NCBI RefSeq assembly: GCF_000143415.4
Contig: NW_003314319.1
Coordinates: 772,365 to 836,364 of the forward strand
From: Selaginella moellendorffii
Lineage: Eukaryota; Streptophyta; Lycopodiopsida; Selaginellales; Selaginellaceae
DNA: 64,000 nt
Direction: 5' to 3'
A program made the position numbers and the translations under genes. Each line of letters opens with the position of its first letter. The stretch's first letter is position 1. The notes beneath the pieces are model-generated. The model was not told the DNA's origin. It made no database searches and saw only the letters and a program-made list of their open reading frames with translations. Below, in pieces: positions 22,426-32,791 of this stretch.

Positions 22426-23288
22426 AGTCACGGCGAAGGTACTGTATCGTTTTTGATCTGAACGGTGTCCTTTTCTCCCATGAGCGTGGCTCGTCCTCGA
22501 ATGTCACTGCACCCTCCAAAGCCTGCAGTCGCAAGTTGGTCAAAAGAGACAGATTCACATTAATCACATGGGAGAAACTGCGGGATCTAATAATGACCAT
22601 GCGACACTTAAAACAGAGGGCCGGGTTCAATTTGCAATTGGGAGTTTGGACATCCATGATGCGCCACAATGCATTAACGTTGCTACAGATGATGCACGAT
22701 CAGACGCGAGTAATATTACCATTTGACTTTCTCCTAACGTAGGAGGATTGCTTGACTATGGTCCATGTGAGGGGTAGCAAGCCCATCTTCGTCAAGCTAG
22801 AGGCTGTAGTGATGAACCGGACTGCTAGGTCAAGTGAAATCCTCATCATCGATGACTTGCCGATTAAAACTGCAGCGAACATGCACACATATGCAGTGCA
22901 CCCCATCTCTTGCAGTATGGAAACTAGGGAGAAGAAACCGTATGTTCTGGGGGACCTTGCAAAACGGCTTGGAGCGATGGTAATAGAGAACCGGCCAGTC
23001 CAGGAGGTGGCTGCAGAAATCAACCAAATGGCAGATGGAACGGTATATCAGAAGCCATTTGATCGGACAGACACCAGTCATCATTTATGGCATGTATATT
23101 GTCTAGCCAAGCACTATCCGCATCTCCATAATCTGCTCAACCGGATGGGTTCTTCGACCACTGAATATGAGCGTGGACGTATTAGAGAAGAGATGGCATT
23201 ACTATTGGGTTTAAATCCTGATAGTGTGGAGAGCGATGAAATTCCAAGATTATTGTATAGGCGTTGGAGGCAAAAAATAACAGTCTGA
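22426..23288 (+). pseudogene. FCP1/NIF-like HAD phosphatase domain, C-terminus of long transposon gene
   Basis: After an intron ending CATTTCAG the frame encodes YCIVFDLNGVLFSHE (HAD motif I), FNLQLGVWTSMMRHN (motif II region), KPIFVKLEAVV, and EILIIDDLPIK (motif IV, paired Asp). The order and spacing are those of FCP1/NLI-interacting-factor (SCP-like) phosphatases, which dephosphorylate proteins such as the RNA polymerase II CTD. Motif I normally reads DxD; here the second Asp is Asn (DLN), which may abolish acid catalysis. A TAG at 22740-22742 (one transition from CAG) splits the domain. The last 90 residues (HHLWHVYCLAKHYPHLHNLL onward) are outside the known fold. The stop is TGA at 23286-23288. 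The 3' flank has a palindrome at 23323-23344. Confidence 0.72.
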
Positions 23289-23322
23289 GATGGCATGTAT
23301 TTATTTAAAAATGTAACTTATT

Positions 23323-23344
23323 ATGGCATGGGGTTCCATGCCAT
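23323..23344. repeat. 22-bp palindrome, right subterminal copy
   Basis: ATGGCATG, central GGGTTC, then CATGCCAT, 35 bp after the HAD gene stop. A degenerate copy follows at 23615-23635, about 95 bp from the right end. Confidence 0.85.
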
Positions 23345-23706
23345 TGTATTAATATTAAAAGACAATTCTTTGAGAGGATTTGCATTATACTAGAAGTGTT
23401 ACAGCATGTTATTGGAAGTCTACGAAGTTGTTTTATTAATAAGGGGAAAGTAAAGATTGAATGGGGACTTGGGCTCCACCTAGACTCGGAGCAACTGAGC
23501 CAATATTAAAAGGATGGAAAGAAATTGGACGACGATGACAAGGAGAAGAGAGAGGTGAAGCAGTGGCAGGGGGAGGAGAAGTGATTGAGTAGACATTTCC
23601 TTGTTTAAAATAAAATGGCATGTGCCTCAATGCAGTTGAATTTTGTTATATTTATATACTATATAAAGGTTTGGAAACCTTATTTTACAAGTGGGATAAT
23701 GACAAT

Positions 23707-23730
23707 TCCCACTTTAACGAAATAGAGCTT
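23707..23730 (-). repeat. Right terminal inverted repeat of the 15.8-kb transposon
   Basis: The 24 bp are the perfect inverse complement of 7937-7960 and are followed by ATCT (23731-23734). The inner flank AAGTGGGATAATGA is shared with the right end of the 288-bp element at 50688-50975. Confidence 0.93.
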
Positions 23731-23734
23731 ATCT

Positions 23735-26330
23735 AAAGTTCACATACTTCGCAATCATCCCCTTGAATGTCTGAATGAGCCATTCCACCAGACTGTCTGA
23801 TTGTGAATGATAAGCACTTGTGAAAGTGTGGCATATCCCCAACTGAGACGTCAAAACATGAAATGCCTCAGCCATAAATGCGGGACCATTATTCGAAAGA
23901 ATCTACTCTGGACAAGAATGCTGAAACACCACTCAATTGAGGAGGAAGTATCTAATAGTAGTTGTAGAGGCGCTAGCAAGAGCACCAACTTCCACCCAAC
24001 GAGTCAAATAGTTAGAAGAAATAATAACATACTCATTGCCAACAGTCAACAGTGGAAAAAGTCCCATAAGATCAAACGCCACTAACTCAAATGGATGGGA
24101 AACTGCAATTGACTCCAACCGTCCTTCCGCAACTCGAGAGGGAGTATTACGAGCTTGGCACCAAACGCAGCTATGCACGTACCGGATAATATCACGTCGC
24201 ATCTTCGGCCAATAGAAAGACTTATGCAGCTTCTTGATTACACAACGATGTCCTATATGCCCACCTAGAACAGGAGAATCATGGTAAGCATGGAGAAATC
24301 GTGGAATAAAGATAGAAGGCACCACCAGCCGTAAATGATCATCAAGATCCGTTCCCACAAAATAAAGAAGGCCATCTTCAAGGCGATATTGAGAATGTAA
24401 ATGCCAAAAAGGCAAGTCATCAGCAAGTGATGCAGGATTCTCAAACCCATCTTGAAGCCTTCGAATCCATGGCTCAAGCTTTTGAGCCTCGCGAACCTCA
24501 TCAAGCGAAGGTAGATCTTGCTCTGCACCTTGTGGACATTGAACATCAAGTATAGCAACTGCCGACAGCACAGAATCCTCGTCTAGAAAATCCATAGATG
24601 CTGGAACGACAGGCTGGTCAGAAACATGAGAAGAAAGTGGAGAAGGAAGAGGAGCTCGAGAAAGGGCATCAACATTAGCCATAGAACTCCCTGGGCGATG
24701 AACAACATCAAAATCATATATCTGAAGCTTCAAAGCCCACTAAGTAGTACGACCAACTAGGTTCTTCTGCTTCAATAATGAAGTAACAGCAGCATGGTCA
24801 CCTTCAAGTAACATCTGAGAACCATATAGATATGCATGAAGTTTCTCGAAACCCCAGACTGCTGCTAAACACTCCTTCTCTGTCGTGGAGTAGTTCATCT
24901 CCGCTGGTTGTAATGTACGGCTTATATATGCAATGGGATGGCGCTGACTAAGCACACTTGAGCTCTCTTGCATTAACACACCTCTAAGACCAATGTCAGA
25001 AGCATCCACATGCAAAATAAAAGGTCGAGTGTAGTTAGGATATGCCAAAACCGGAGGAGTTGTCAATAACTCTTTGAGATCCCCGAACACCTGCTCACAA
25101 TCCGAAGACCAAATGAAAGATGACGTTGATGACTTCAGCAATGCTCGCAACGGTGCAATGCAATCATAAAGCTAATCCACAAAACGCCCGAGATACTGCA
25201 CCTTGCTCAAGAAGCACTGCACATCATTCACACACTTTGGAGTAGGGAACTTTAGAATAACCATAAGTTTGTCAGGATCAACTTGCAAACCCTCACAAGA
25301 AATATATACCCAAGATAAGTTGTGTCCTTGGATCCAAACATGCACTTCGACCACTTCAGCTTTAAACCAACGTCGCGTAACTGATTCAACACTTTACAAA
25401 CATCACCAACGTGCTCTTCCCACGTCCCCTCCGAGTGGATCAAGACATCATCAATGAAGTCAGTAGTCATCTTCGGCATATCGCAAAGAACCTCGTCCAT
25501 CATCCATTGAAAAGTTACTGGAGCATTGTTCAAACTAAATGGCACACCAAGAACTCGTACAAACCAAATGGTGTACGAAAAGCAATCTTAAGAATATCTT
25601 CTTTGGCCATCGGTACTTGCCAGTACCCAAAAGCAAGATCTAGCTTGGTGAACCAATGACTTCGCACCAGACGATCTAAGAGATCAGTAGTGTGAGGAAG
25701 AGGGTACACATCTGGGATCGTTACGTCGTTTAACGGACAATAGTCGATACAGAAACGAATACTCCCATCAGGCTTCGTCACAAGATAAGGTTCACATGCC
25801 CAAGGACTTCGCGACTTCCAAATAACACTTTTCTCCAACATCTCCTTGACATTTGTATGTAAAATCTTGATCTCCTTTGGTGACTGACAATGAATAGGAA
25901 CCTTGATTGGACGAGCATCCCTAGTTGGAATCGGACGATGTGTGGCAATCTTGGCTCCAGACGATAGGTCAAATTCAAAGAGATCAGAATACTTCTTCAT
26001 GAGCTGGTCAACTGTTGCAACACAAAGATTGTCGGAGGGATCGAAAAAGGGAAGAGCATAAGATGATGGAAACATAGGAGGAAATAGTGGGGGAACAAAA
26101 GTAATGGAAGCAGAGGTAGAAGTAGAGGGATGAAGAGGTACGGAAGTGAGAGGAATGGATGAAATATAAGGAAGTATGAGACAAGGGGGAGAAGCCTCAA
26201 AGTCACATTTAGCATGATTGTGCTGCAACCAATCCATACCAAAAATGAGGTCAAAAGCTTAACTTGGCACCACCCGCAAAACTGCAACTCAAGCTCAAGA
26301 TCGCCACACGCACAACCAGGTCTACCTCAT
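23735..26330 (-). pseudogene. Gypsy pol: RT, RNase H and integrase, broken
   Basis: Minus strand, in order. RT: YLVTKPDGSIRFCIDYCPLND near 25770 (quoted motif shortened here to its DGSIRFCIDYCP core) and the active-site box FIDDVLIHS near 25450. RNase H: LHVDASDIGL near 25015 and TTEKECLAAVWGFEKL near 24880. Integrase: zinc finger H-H-C-C (HRCVIKKLHKSFYW ... CVWC) near 24240, first catalytic Asp in VAFDLMGLF near 24080, second Asp position read as SNNGPAF instead of SDNGPAF near 23890, then the Glu in SDSLVEW near 23790. Stops or shifts at 25532, 25172, 24735 and 23933 break it. The last part continues at 7932 beyond the large transposon. The usual product would copy element RNA and integrate it. 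Confidence 0.92.
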
Positions 26331-26331
26331 C

Positions 26332-27541
26332 CTATGCACATGCATGTGTACGGCCATTGCCATAAAGAATGAAAACTGGTTCCGCCGCACGACACAAGTG
26401 TAGACAACAACGTGTGGCAACAGGTTGAGCAATAAAAGATAAACTCGAACCTATATCAACCAACATGGAGAGAATAATAGGAGACCTCTTGTTATAAAGA
26501 CGAGCTTGGAAAGTAAACACTGGATGAACTGGTGCCGAGTGAACCCCTTGATGATACTCCCGAAAGAAAGATGGAGGGGTCACTAACTTATTCGTGCAAG
26601 GTCCCTCCATTACTCGAGCAACTCCTCGTTTCCCAGATGCATCTTGGTGTCCAAACCTTCCACTGCAGCAGCACCAATGGGACGTTGCTGACGCCAAGGT
26701 CTCCACCTAGGAAATGGAGGTTGCCAATCTAGAAAACGTCGACAACACTGATAAGTATGACCAACTTCATCACATGCCCAACAGCGAACATCATGGCCAC
26801 GACCACGTCCTCGCCCTTGGCCTTGGACTCGAGCAGCAGCAGCATCAACCTCCATTGGAATAGGACTATCACCCATAGGAAGTGGAGCTGAAGGACGTGC
26901 AGTGAGAAGAGGAAGAGGCGACACCTCATAACGTTGTGCCAAGCAAAGAGCATTGTCAAGGGTGGCGGGAGCAAGTGCATGCACAAATCTGACAAGATCT
27001 TGATGAAGTGCTAGCCACAACATTCCTAGCTTGATCCGCTCCGATATATTTGGCTCCGCACGAAGCAAAAGACTTCGGAAACGAACACCAAATTGCATCA
27101 CTAACTCAAATGGCCCTTGGCAAAGATGATGCAATTGTTGGAAGGCATCCTCATAGTCGTCGGCATGTCCGAAAGCACGTTTGAAGATGTTCGGGAGAAC
27201 ACTCCAATCCCCACAAGTGGCTGCGCTCAAACCATTGTACCACTGCAACGCCGTCCCTTGAAGACACGTGGGAAACTCATGCAAACATCAAGCATCATCC
27301 CAAGAATGATATGTGGCAATCACTGTGAAGTGATCAAACCAATAGTACACATCATCCCCAGGATTCCTGCGAAAAAACTCCAGCCAAATGCGAGGATTGG
27401 CACAAGAGTAGGAGGAGTTGTACCATGTGCCGTGAACACCACCATCAACTGAGTTTGGTTGTTCAATTGCAAACACATAGCATCAAGCAATTGTACTAAT
27501 TGCTACTATAGAGTCAAAGGAGGAGATTGTTGATCTACCAT
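26332..27541 (-). pseudogene. Gypsy gag and protease, broken
   Basis: The likely start is at 27541 (MVDQQSPPLTL), followed at once by two TAG codons. Gag continues past 27284 with FPTCLQGTALQWYNGL, a capsid-type segment. The C-terminus has a basic GQGRGRGRGHD stretch and a CCHC knuckle, CWACDEVGHTYQC. The protease follows (26706-26332) with LVDIGSSLSFI, where the usual D-S/T-G active site reads DIG. Several frames are needed, so the region is inactive. Confidence 0.85.
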
Positions 27542-27771
27542 GAAGATGAACGAAGAAAGAGCAAAAGAAGATAAATGACAAAAAGCTGGAAAGAAATGGT
27601 AGATCTAGACAATGCAAAAAGCTAAATCTAAACCAAAATCCTAAAAGGAAAGAACAAAAGAAAAGAAATGGAAAAAGTTAAATTTAGACGATGCAAAAGT
27701 TAGATCCAAACCAAAATCCCAAATCCAAGCATTCCTCAGGGACAATCAAAGGTGCCCCTCATCTCCACCAA

Positions 27772-27937
27772 TGTGAGTGCATGATATATATACAGAAATG
27801 TGCATATCAATTAGCCCAAAAACCCTAGCTTATATATAAGAGCGAGTGGTCTGGATTGAAACCAATCCGACGGCTACTAAAATCCCATTACACTAATATT
27901 AGTATATGGCATTGTAGCCATACACTTGGCCCTCACA
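27772..27937 (-). repeat. Gypsy 5' LTR
   Basis: Partner of 7152-7327. The internal side continues on the minus strand with TGGTGGAGATGAGGGG, the position of a primer-binding site; which tRNA it matches is not clear. The outer flank ACAC equals the left flank. Confidence 0.92.
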
Positions 27938-27949
27938 ACACAAATTATA

Positions 27950-30100
27950 TACAAAATACATATTGGATAATTGTAATTTTTTTTATCATATCAATTTAGG
28001 ATTTTATAACATTTTTTGTGGTGGCCAAATGTGGGCTATAAAATCCATGGGAAGGAATCCGAATGGCAAAGTTAGGCAAGGAACACTAATGTATTAAATG
28101 CTAAACCAACTTTTTTTTCTTTTGCAAGTGAGGAAGGCAAAAAACTTTTCATTCGTGGCACTGCCACAAGCAAAGATTGTGATGTAGGTCTCATGGGAAG
28201 TTTGTGGAGATAAACCTAGATGACTTTGTTATTTAAAATCTGAGCTGGTTATTCACTCCAAGATTCAAAGAAAATGAAGTGTAGTAGGCTTGAATTTGAT
28301 AATAAGAGTTGGGTATAGTGCTTTAGTAGGCTTGACTTTTACTGATTGATGGATGATAACAAAATGTATTAAAATGAATTTGATCAGTTAAAAGAATATT
28401 CTGCCAGCTGCATGCCTGCTCCCTCGTTGTTAAATAGGGGCAAACTATTTTGATAAATTACAATAATTCAAAAATGGAAGATATTACTCTTCTTATGTTC
28501 GTGATTTGCTCTTCTCTCATACTATTTCCATCTGCAGCTATAGAACTTTGCAATTACACCATTGAGTTTTATGATTTCTCAAGCGGTCCTCGTATCAGAT
28601 GCAATGAACAGAGTGCTTCAGTCAAGCTCTCAAATCTCAATGGCGACTCTGCCCAAGTCACTGGCTTGAAAGGCTCTTTCTGTGGAGGGAATTCTGCAAC
28701 AGTCATGGCACCTTGTGACTACTGCATTATCACTATAAATGTCTCCCCTCAAAGAATGGTTCCAGGCTTGGTGACGGTTTTTCGTGAAGGAATGTTGGAA
28801 AATGAGTACTTCTTCCGTTTTTCAAGTGAAGTGCTCACTGAGTGTCCCGGTTTTAACGTCGCTAGTAATTTTGCCATTGGCTTCAATCGGGAGTTTTTCC
28901 TCTTTCCAACAACATGCATGTACAATTCAAGATCAAATTTCCTGATGTGTCCTGGTTGCTCAGCTTCAGGGACGGTAAATAATTCTTTATCATATCCTTC
29001 ACAAATCCAAATTAACATTTTTCAACTTTTTTTGGCTTATATTTCAACTTAGTGCTCGTATTCCATCAAGCTGGATGCCCAGACATTGTTCCTATGTGTC
29101 ACAAGTCAGAAGATTGAGGTGTCAATTTACAACGATTACGATAGAAATGTTGGGCGGGGATCTGGGGAGTCTGCAGCTTTTGTAGCATCTCGCAGTGACT
29201 TTCAGCAAGGAATCACTGTCATTGGGCGATGCGTGGATTTTTGTGCAGTTGGGGTTCAGATATATGATACAAGTTGCTCATATCAAGTGAATCAGGTGAA
29301 TGTTATGGGTTCAAACAACATCTCTCGTACTTTCCAGGTTGGTGAAACCTTAAGCCCGAACCAAGTCATCTTCCTAAGGAACTATGCTTCAGTATACAGA
29401 ACTCAGTGTGGTCGGCCTAATCCATACCCCATCATGATTGGTGGAACAACTGTACTCGTTCCAAGGGCCTGTGAAACTAACTTTACTGCTACACCAACTA
29501 GAATCACATGTCCATGCTAAGGAAACTTAAGCATGGAAATAATAAAAATAATGGGGGCCAGTCCTACGAAGACAGTCAGACCTGAATTTCAGAATAATGT
29601 TGAGTATTTAGGTCCTCCTAGTGTGCCATGTGGAGTGGACACATCAGCTAGTTAAGAGTTGTGACCTTTCGTTAATTGCTGAATATACTTATTATAATGC
29701 ATCAGAGACTTCTTCCAGAATTCCTACATGGTATCAGAGACTGAGTTTTGCTGATATTCAGAGAGCCCTATGGAGAAATAAGATGGTAGTGATCCAGATT
29801 GAACCACCAGATGTGGTGGAAAGATGAAAGCATTTAGATGATGCTTTCAGCATGAGGAACAACTCAGATTTTGGCCTAGTGAGTGATTTGAGTTAACAGA
29901 GGATCTAGGCAATGGAGGATTCCCTTTTCTGGTAGATTGTTTGCATCCCATGTGCTAGAAGCCAAGAACGAGATGGTGCTGAGATTGCAATTGGTGGCAG
30001 GGGAGAAATGCCAGGGCACAGAGTGCTCAGACTGGTCACATGGGGGAATGTCAGCCAAAGGAACAGTGACATCCAATTGGGTAGGAACCCATCAGGCACA
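27950..30100 (+). repeat. 2.15-kb tandem duplication, unit 1
   Basis: Colinear with 30100-32250, from CAAAATACATATTGGATAA through the secreted-protein gene to GGGTAGGAACCCATCAGG. Substitutions are scattered and indels few. The 5' part (27950-28470) shows no gene and serves as the promoter region: ACTCCAAGATTCAAAGAAAATG and TATTAAATAGGGGC-type elements are kept in both units. Confidence 0.85.
28474..29520 (+). CDS. Secreted Cys-rich protein of unknown family, copy 1
   Basis: Two exons, 28474-28974 and 29053-29520, joined by a 78-bp intron (GTAAAT...TTAG, phase 0), give 322 residues. The start at 28474 (MEDITLLMFVICSS) yields a clear signal peptide, with cleavage expected near the PSAA-IELCNY boundary. 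The mature protein has spaced cysteines (CNYTIEF, FCGG, CDYC, CPGC, CSYS, CVDFC, final CPC) and N-glycosylation sequons (CNYT, NIS, NFT). Its two halves both open with a CxYxI strand (CNYTIEF, CSYSIKL), suggesting two related beta domains. No family is recognised. A TATTAAATAGGGG motif about 45 bp upstream may be a TATA box. It is intact and has a nearby paralogue, so it is probably an expressed extracellular protein. Confidence 0.75.
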
Positions 30101-32250
30101 TATATGCAAAATACATATTGGATAACTATACTTTTTTTATCATATCAATTTGGGATCTTGGAACATTTTTTGTGGTGGCCAAGTGTGGGCTATAAAATCC
30201 ATTGGGAGGAATCCAAATAACAAAGTTAGGCAAGGAACACTAATGTGTTAAATGCTAAACCAACTTTATTTTCTTTTGCAGGTGAGGAAGGTAGAAAACT
30301 TTTTATTTGTGGCATTGCCACATGCAAGGATTGTGATGCAGGTCTTATGGGAAGTTTGTGGAGATAAACCTAGTTGACTTTGTTATTTAAAATCTAAGTT
30401 GGTTATTCACTCCAAGATTCAAAGAAAATGAAGTGTAATAGGCTTGAATTTGATAATAGGAGTTGGGTATAATGCTTTAGTAAGCTTGACTTTTACTGAT
30501 TGATGGATGATAACAAAATGTATTAAAATGAATTTGATCAGTTACGAGAATATTCTGCCAGCTGCATGCCTGCTCCCTCTCTATTAAATAGGGGCAAACT
30601 ATTTTGGTAAATTACAATAATTCAAAAATGGAGATATTACTTTTCTTCTGTTCATGATTTGCTCTTCTCTCATACTATTTCTATCTGCAGCTGTAAAACT
30701 TTGCAATTACACCATTGAGTTTTATGATTTCTCAAGCGGTTTTCGTATCAACTACAATGAACAGAGTGCTTCAGTCAAGCTCTCAAATCTCAATGGCAAC
30801 TCTGCCCAAGTCACTAGCTTGAAAGGCTATTTCTGTGGAGGGAATTTTGCAACAGTCATGGCACCTTGTGACTACTGCATTGCCACTATAAATGTCTCCC
30901 CTCAAAGAATGGTTCCAGGCTTGGTGACGGTTTCTCATGAAGGAATGTTGGAAAAGGAGTACTTCTTCCGTTTTTCAAGTGAAGTGCTCACTGATTGTCC
31001 CTGTTTCGACGTCGCTAGTGATTTTGCCATTGGCTTCAATCAGCAATTTTTCCTCTTTCCAACAACATACATGTACAATTCAAGATCAAATTTCCTGATG
31101 TGTCCTGGTTGCTTAGCTTCGGGGACAGTAAATAATTCTTTATCATATCCTTCACAAATCCAAATTAATATTTTTCAACTTTTTTTGGCTTATATTTCAA
31201 CTTAGTGCTCGTATTCCATCAAGCTGGATGCCCAGACATTGTTCCTATGTGTCACAAGTCAGAAGATTGAGGTGTCAATCTACAACAATTACGATAGAAA
31301 TGTTAGGCGGGGATCTGGGGAGTCTGCAGCTTTTGTAGCATCTCGCAGTGACTTTGAGCAAGGAATCACTGTCATTGGGCGATGCGTGGATTTTTGTGCA
31401 GTCGGGGTTCAGATATATGATACAAGTTGCTCATATCAAGTGAATCAAGTGAATGTTATGGGTTCAAACAACATCTCTCGTACTTTCCAGGTTGGTGCAA
31501 CCTTAAGCCCAAACCAAGGCATCATCCAGAGGAGCTATGCTTCAGTATACAGAACTCAGTGCGGTCAGCCTAATCCGTACCCCATCATAATTGGTGGAAC
31601 AACTGTACTTGTTCCAAGGGCCTGTGAAACTAACTTTACTGCTACACCAACTAGAATCACATGTCCATGATAAGGAAACTTAAGCATGGAAATAATAAAA
31701 ATAATGGGTGGCCAGTCCTATGAAGATGGTCAGACCTGAATTTCAGAATAATGTTGAGTATTTAGGTCCTCCTAGTGTGCCATGTGGAGTGGACACATCA
31801 GCTAGTTAAGAGTTGTGACCTTTCGTTAATTGCTGAATATACTTATTATAATGCATCAGAGACTTCTTCCAGAATTCCTACATGGTATCAGAGACTTGAG
31901 TTTTGCTGATATTCAGAGAGCCCTATGGAGGAATAAGATGGTAGCAATCCAGATGAACCACCAGATGTGGTGGAAAGATGAAAGCATTTAGATGATGTTT
32001 TCAGCATGAGGAACAACTCAGATTCTGGCCTGGTGAGTGATTTGAGTTAACAGAGGATCTAGGCAATGGAGGATTCCCTTTTCTGGTAGATTGTTTGCAT
32101 CCCATGTGCTAGAAGCCGAGAAGGAGATGGTGCTGAGATTGCAATTGGTGGCATGAGAGAAATGCTAGGGCCACAGAGTGCTCAGACTGGTCACATGGGG
32201 AAATGTCAGCCAAAGGAACAGTGACATCCAATTGGGTAGGAACCCATCAG
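30100..32250 (+). repeat. 2.15-kb tandem duplication, unit 2
   Basis: Second unit of the duplication starting at 27950. Its 3' part (31671-32250) matches 29521-30100 and holds no gene. Confidence 0.85.
30654..31670 (+). CDS. Secreted Cys-rich protein of unknown family, copy 2
   Basis: Exons 30654-31127 and 31206-31670 (78-bp intron) give 312 residues, closely similar to copy 1. The ancestral start (30628) is followed by a 1-nt deletion that would end translation after nine codons. A GTG-to-ATG change relative to copy 1 provides an in-frame start at 30654, giving a shortened signal peptide (MICSSLILFLSAA). One conserved Cys is lost relative to copy 1 (RCNEQ is NYNEQ), another is lost in the TTYMYN segment, and the C-terminus ends one residue earlier. 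It could be a functional diverged paralogue or an early pseudogene; the remaining frame is fully open. Confidence 0.65.
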
Positions 32251-32791
32251 GTGCCCTAATAGAAAGAGGGAGAGAGCAGCAATGAGAGATGAATTGCCCA
32301 CAATCTGCAGAGCATAGATACAATTTCTTGAAAGATGCATGTGATAAGGATTTTCCCAGGCTCATGTCAGATGAGGATTTAGGTCCTCTTATGACATGAG
32401 TGTATCATGTGGAATGGACACATCAACAATCATGGTAATTAAGAGTTGTGACATTTCGTTAATTGCTGTATATACTTATTATAATGCAATGATGATCGAA
32501 CCCATTGTGACCCTTCATCTAAATTTCCAACAAATAAAATGTGTGATGTTATGTTCTATCATTCAAAATGATAAAGCCTATTAAATTTGAATATTCAACT
32601 AAAACCAGAGTTAATGAACCAAAATGAAGATAGATTGATTTTTGTTTTTGAAAATAAAACTAAAACCATTGACTTATAAATCTTAAACTATAAACACTTA
32701 ATTAATCTACTTTTAATTTGTTTAGCTTTTTCAGATTTTTCTTAATTTAAATAAAAACATTTAAGTCTTAAAGCAGCTTTACATTAACCTT
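32251..32791. other. AT-rich spacer
   Basis: No gene recognised. It includes AT-rich DNA (32600-32770) that would form the 3' flank of the convergent thaumatin-like gene. Confidence 0.6.

Larger units (their letters stand above)
7937..23730. mobile_element. 15.8-kb TIR DNA transposon with DUF7869-like transposase and HAD-phosphatase gene
   Basis: Terminal inverted repeats of 24 bp (7937-7960 and 23707-23730) start AAGCTCTATTTCGTTAAAGT. They are flanked by a 4-bp direct repeat, ATCT (7933-7936 and 23731-23734). The two flanks join into one gypsy integrase gene, proving an insertion of this size. It contains a transposase gene on the minus strand (9568-12636), a long multi-exon gene on the plus strand (17640-23288), and about 25 copies of a 22-bp palindrome. 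A non-autonomous 288-bp relative is at 50688-50975. A 4-bp duplication with this type of transposase could point to the Sola group, but that is a guess; the superfamily cannot be settled from sequence reading alone. Confidence 0.88.
7152..27937 (-). mobile_element. Ty3/gypsy LTR retrotransposon, interrupted by a 15.8-kb transposon
   Basis: Short LTRs (7152-7327, 176 bp; 27772-27937, 166 bp) both begin TGTGAGTG and end CCTCACA, with matching 4-bp flanks ACAC. Gag and pol read on the minus strand from about 27541 down to 23735 and resume at 7932 down to about 7500. Next to the left (3') LTR is a purine tract, AGAGGAGGGGATGA on the minus strand, as expected for a polypurine tract. Removing the insertion leaves about 5.0 kb, a normal gypsy length. 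The domain order (gag, protease, RT, RNase H, integrase) is that of Ty3/gypsy. Many stops and frameshifts show it is dead. Confidence 0.93.

Noticed and set aside
23436-23630. Small minus-strand ORF near the right end of the 15.8-kb transposon
   Set aside because: Low-complexity Pro/Ser peptide, no start context or homology; lies in the subterminal non-coding region.
8481-23635. CRISPR-like array from regularly repeated palindromes
   Set aside because: Spacing is irregular (tens of bases to kilobases), the repeats sit in introns and exons of a eukaryotic gene, and no cas genes exist.
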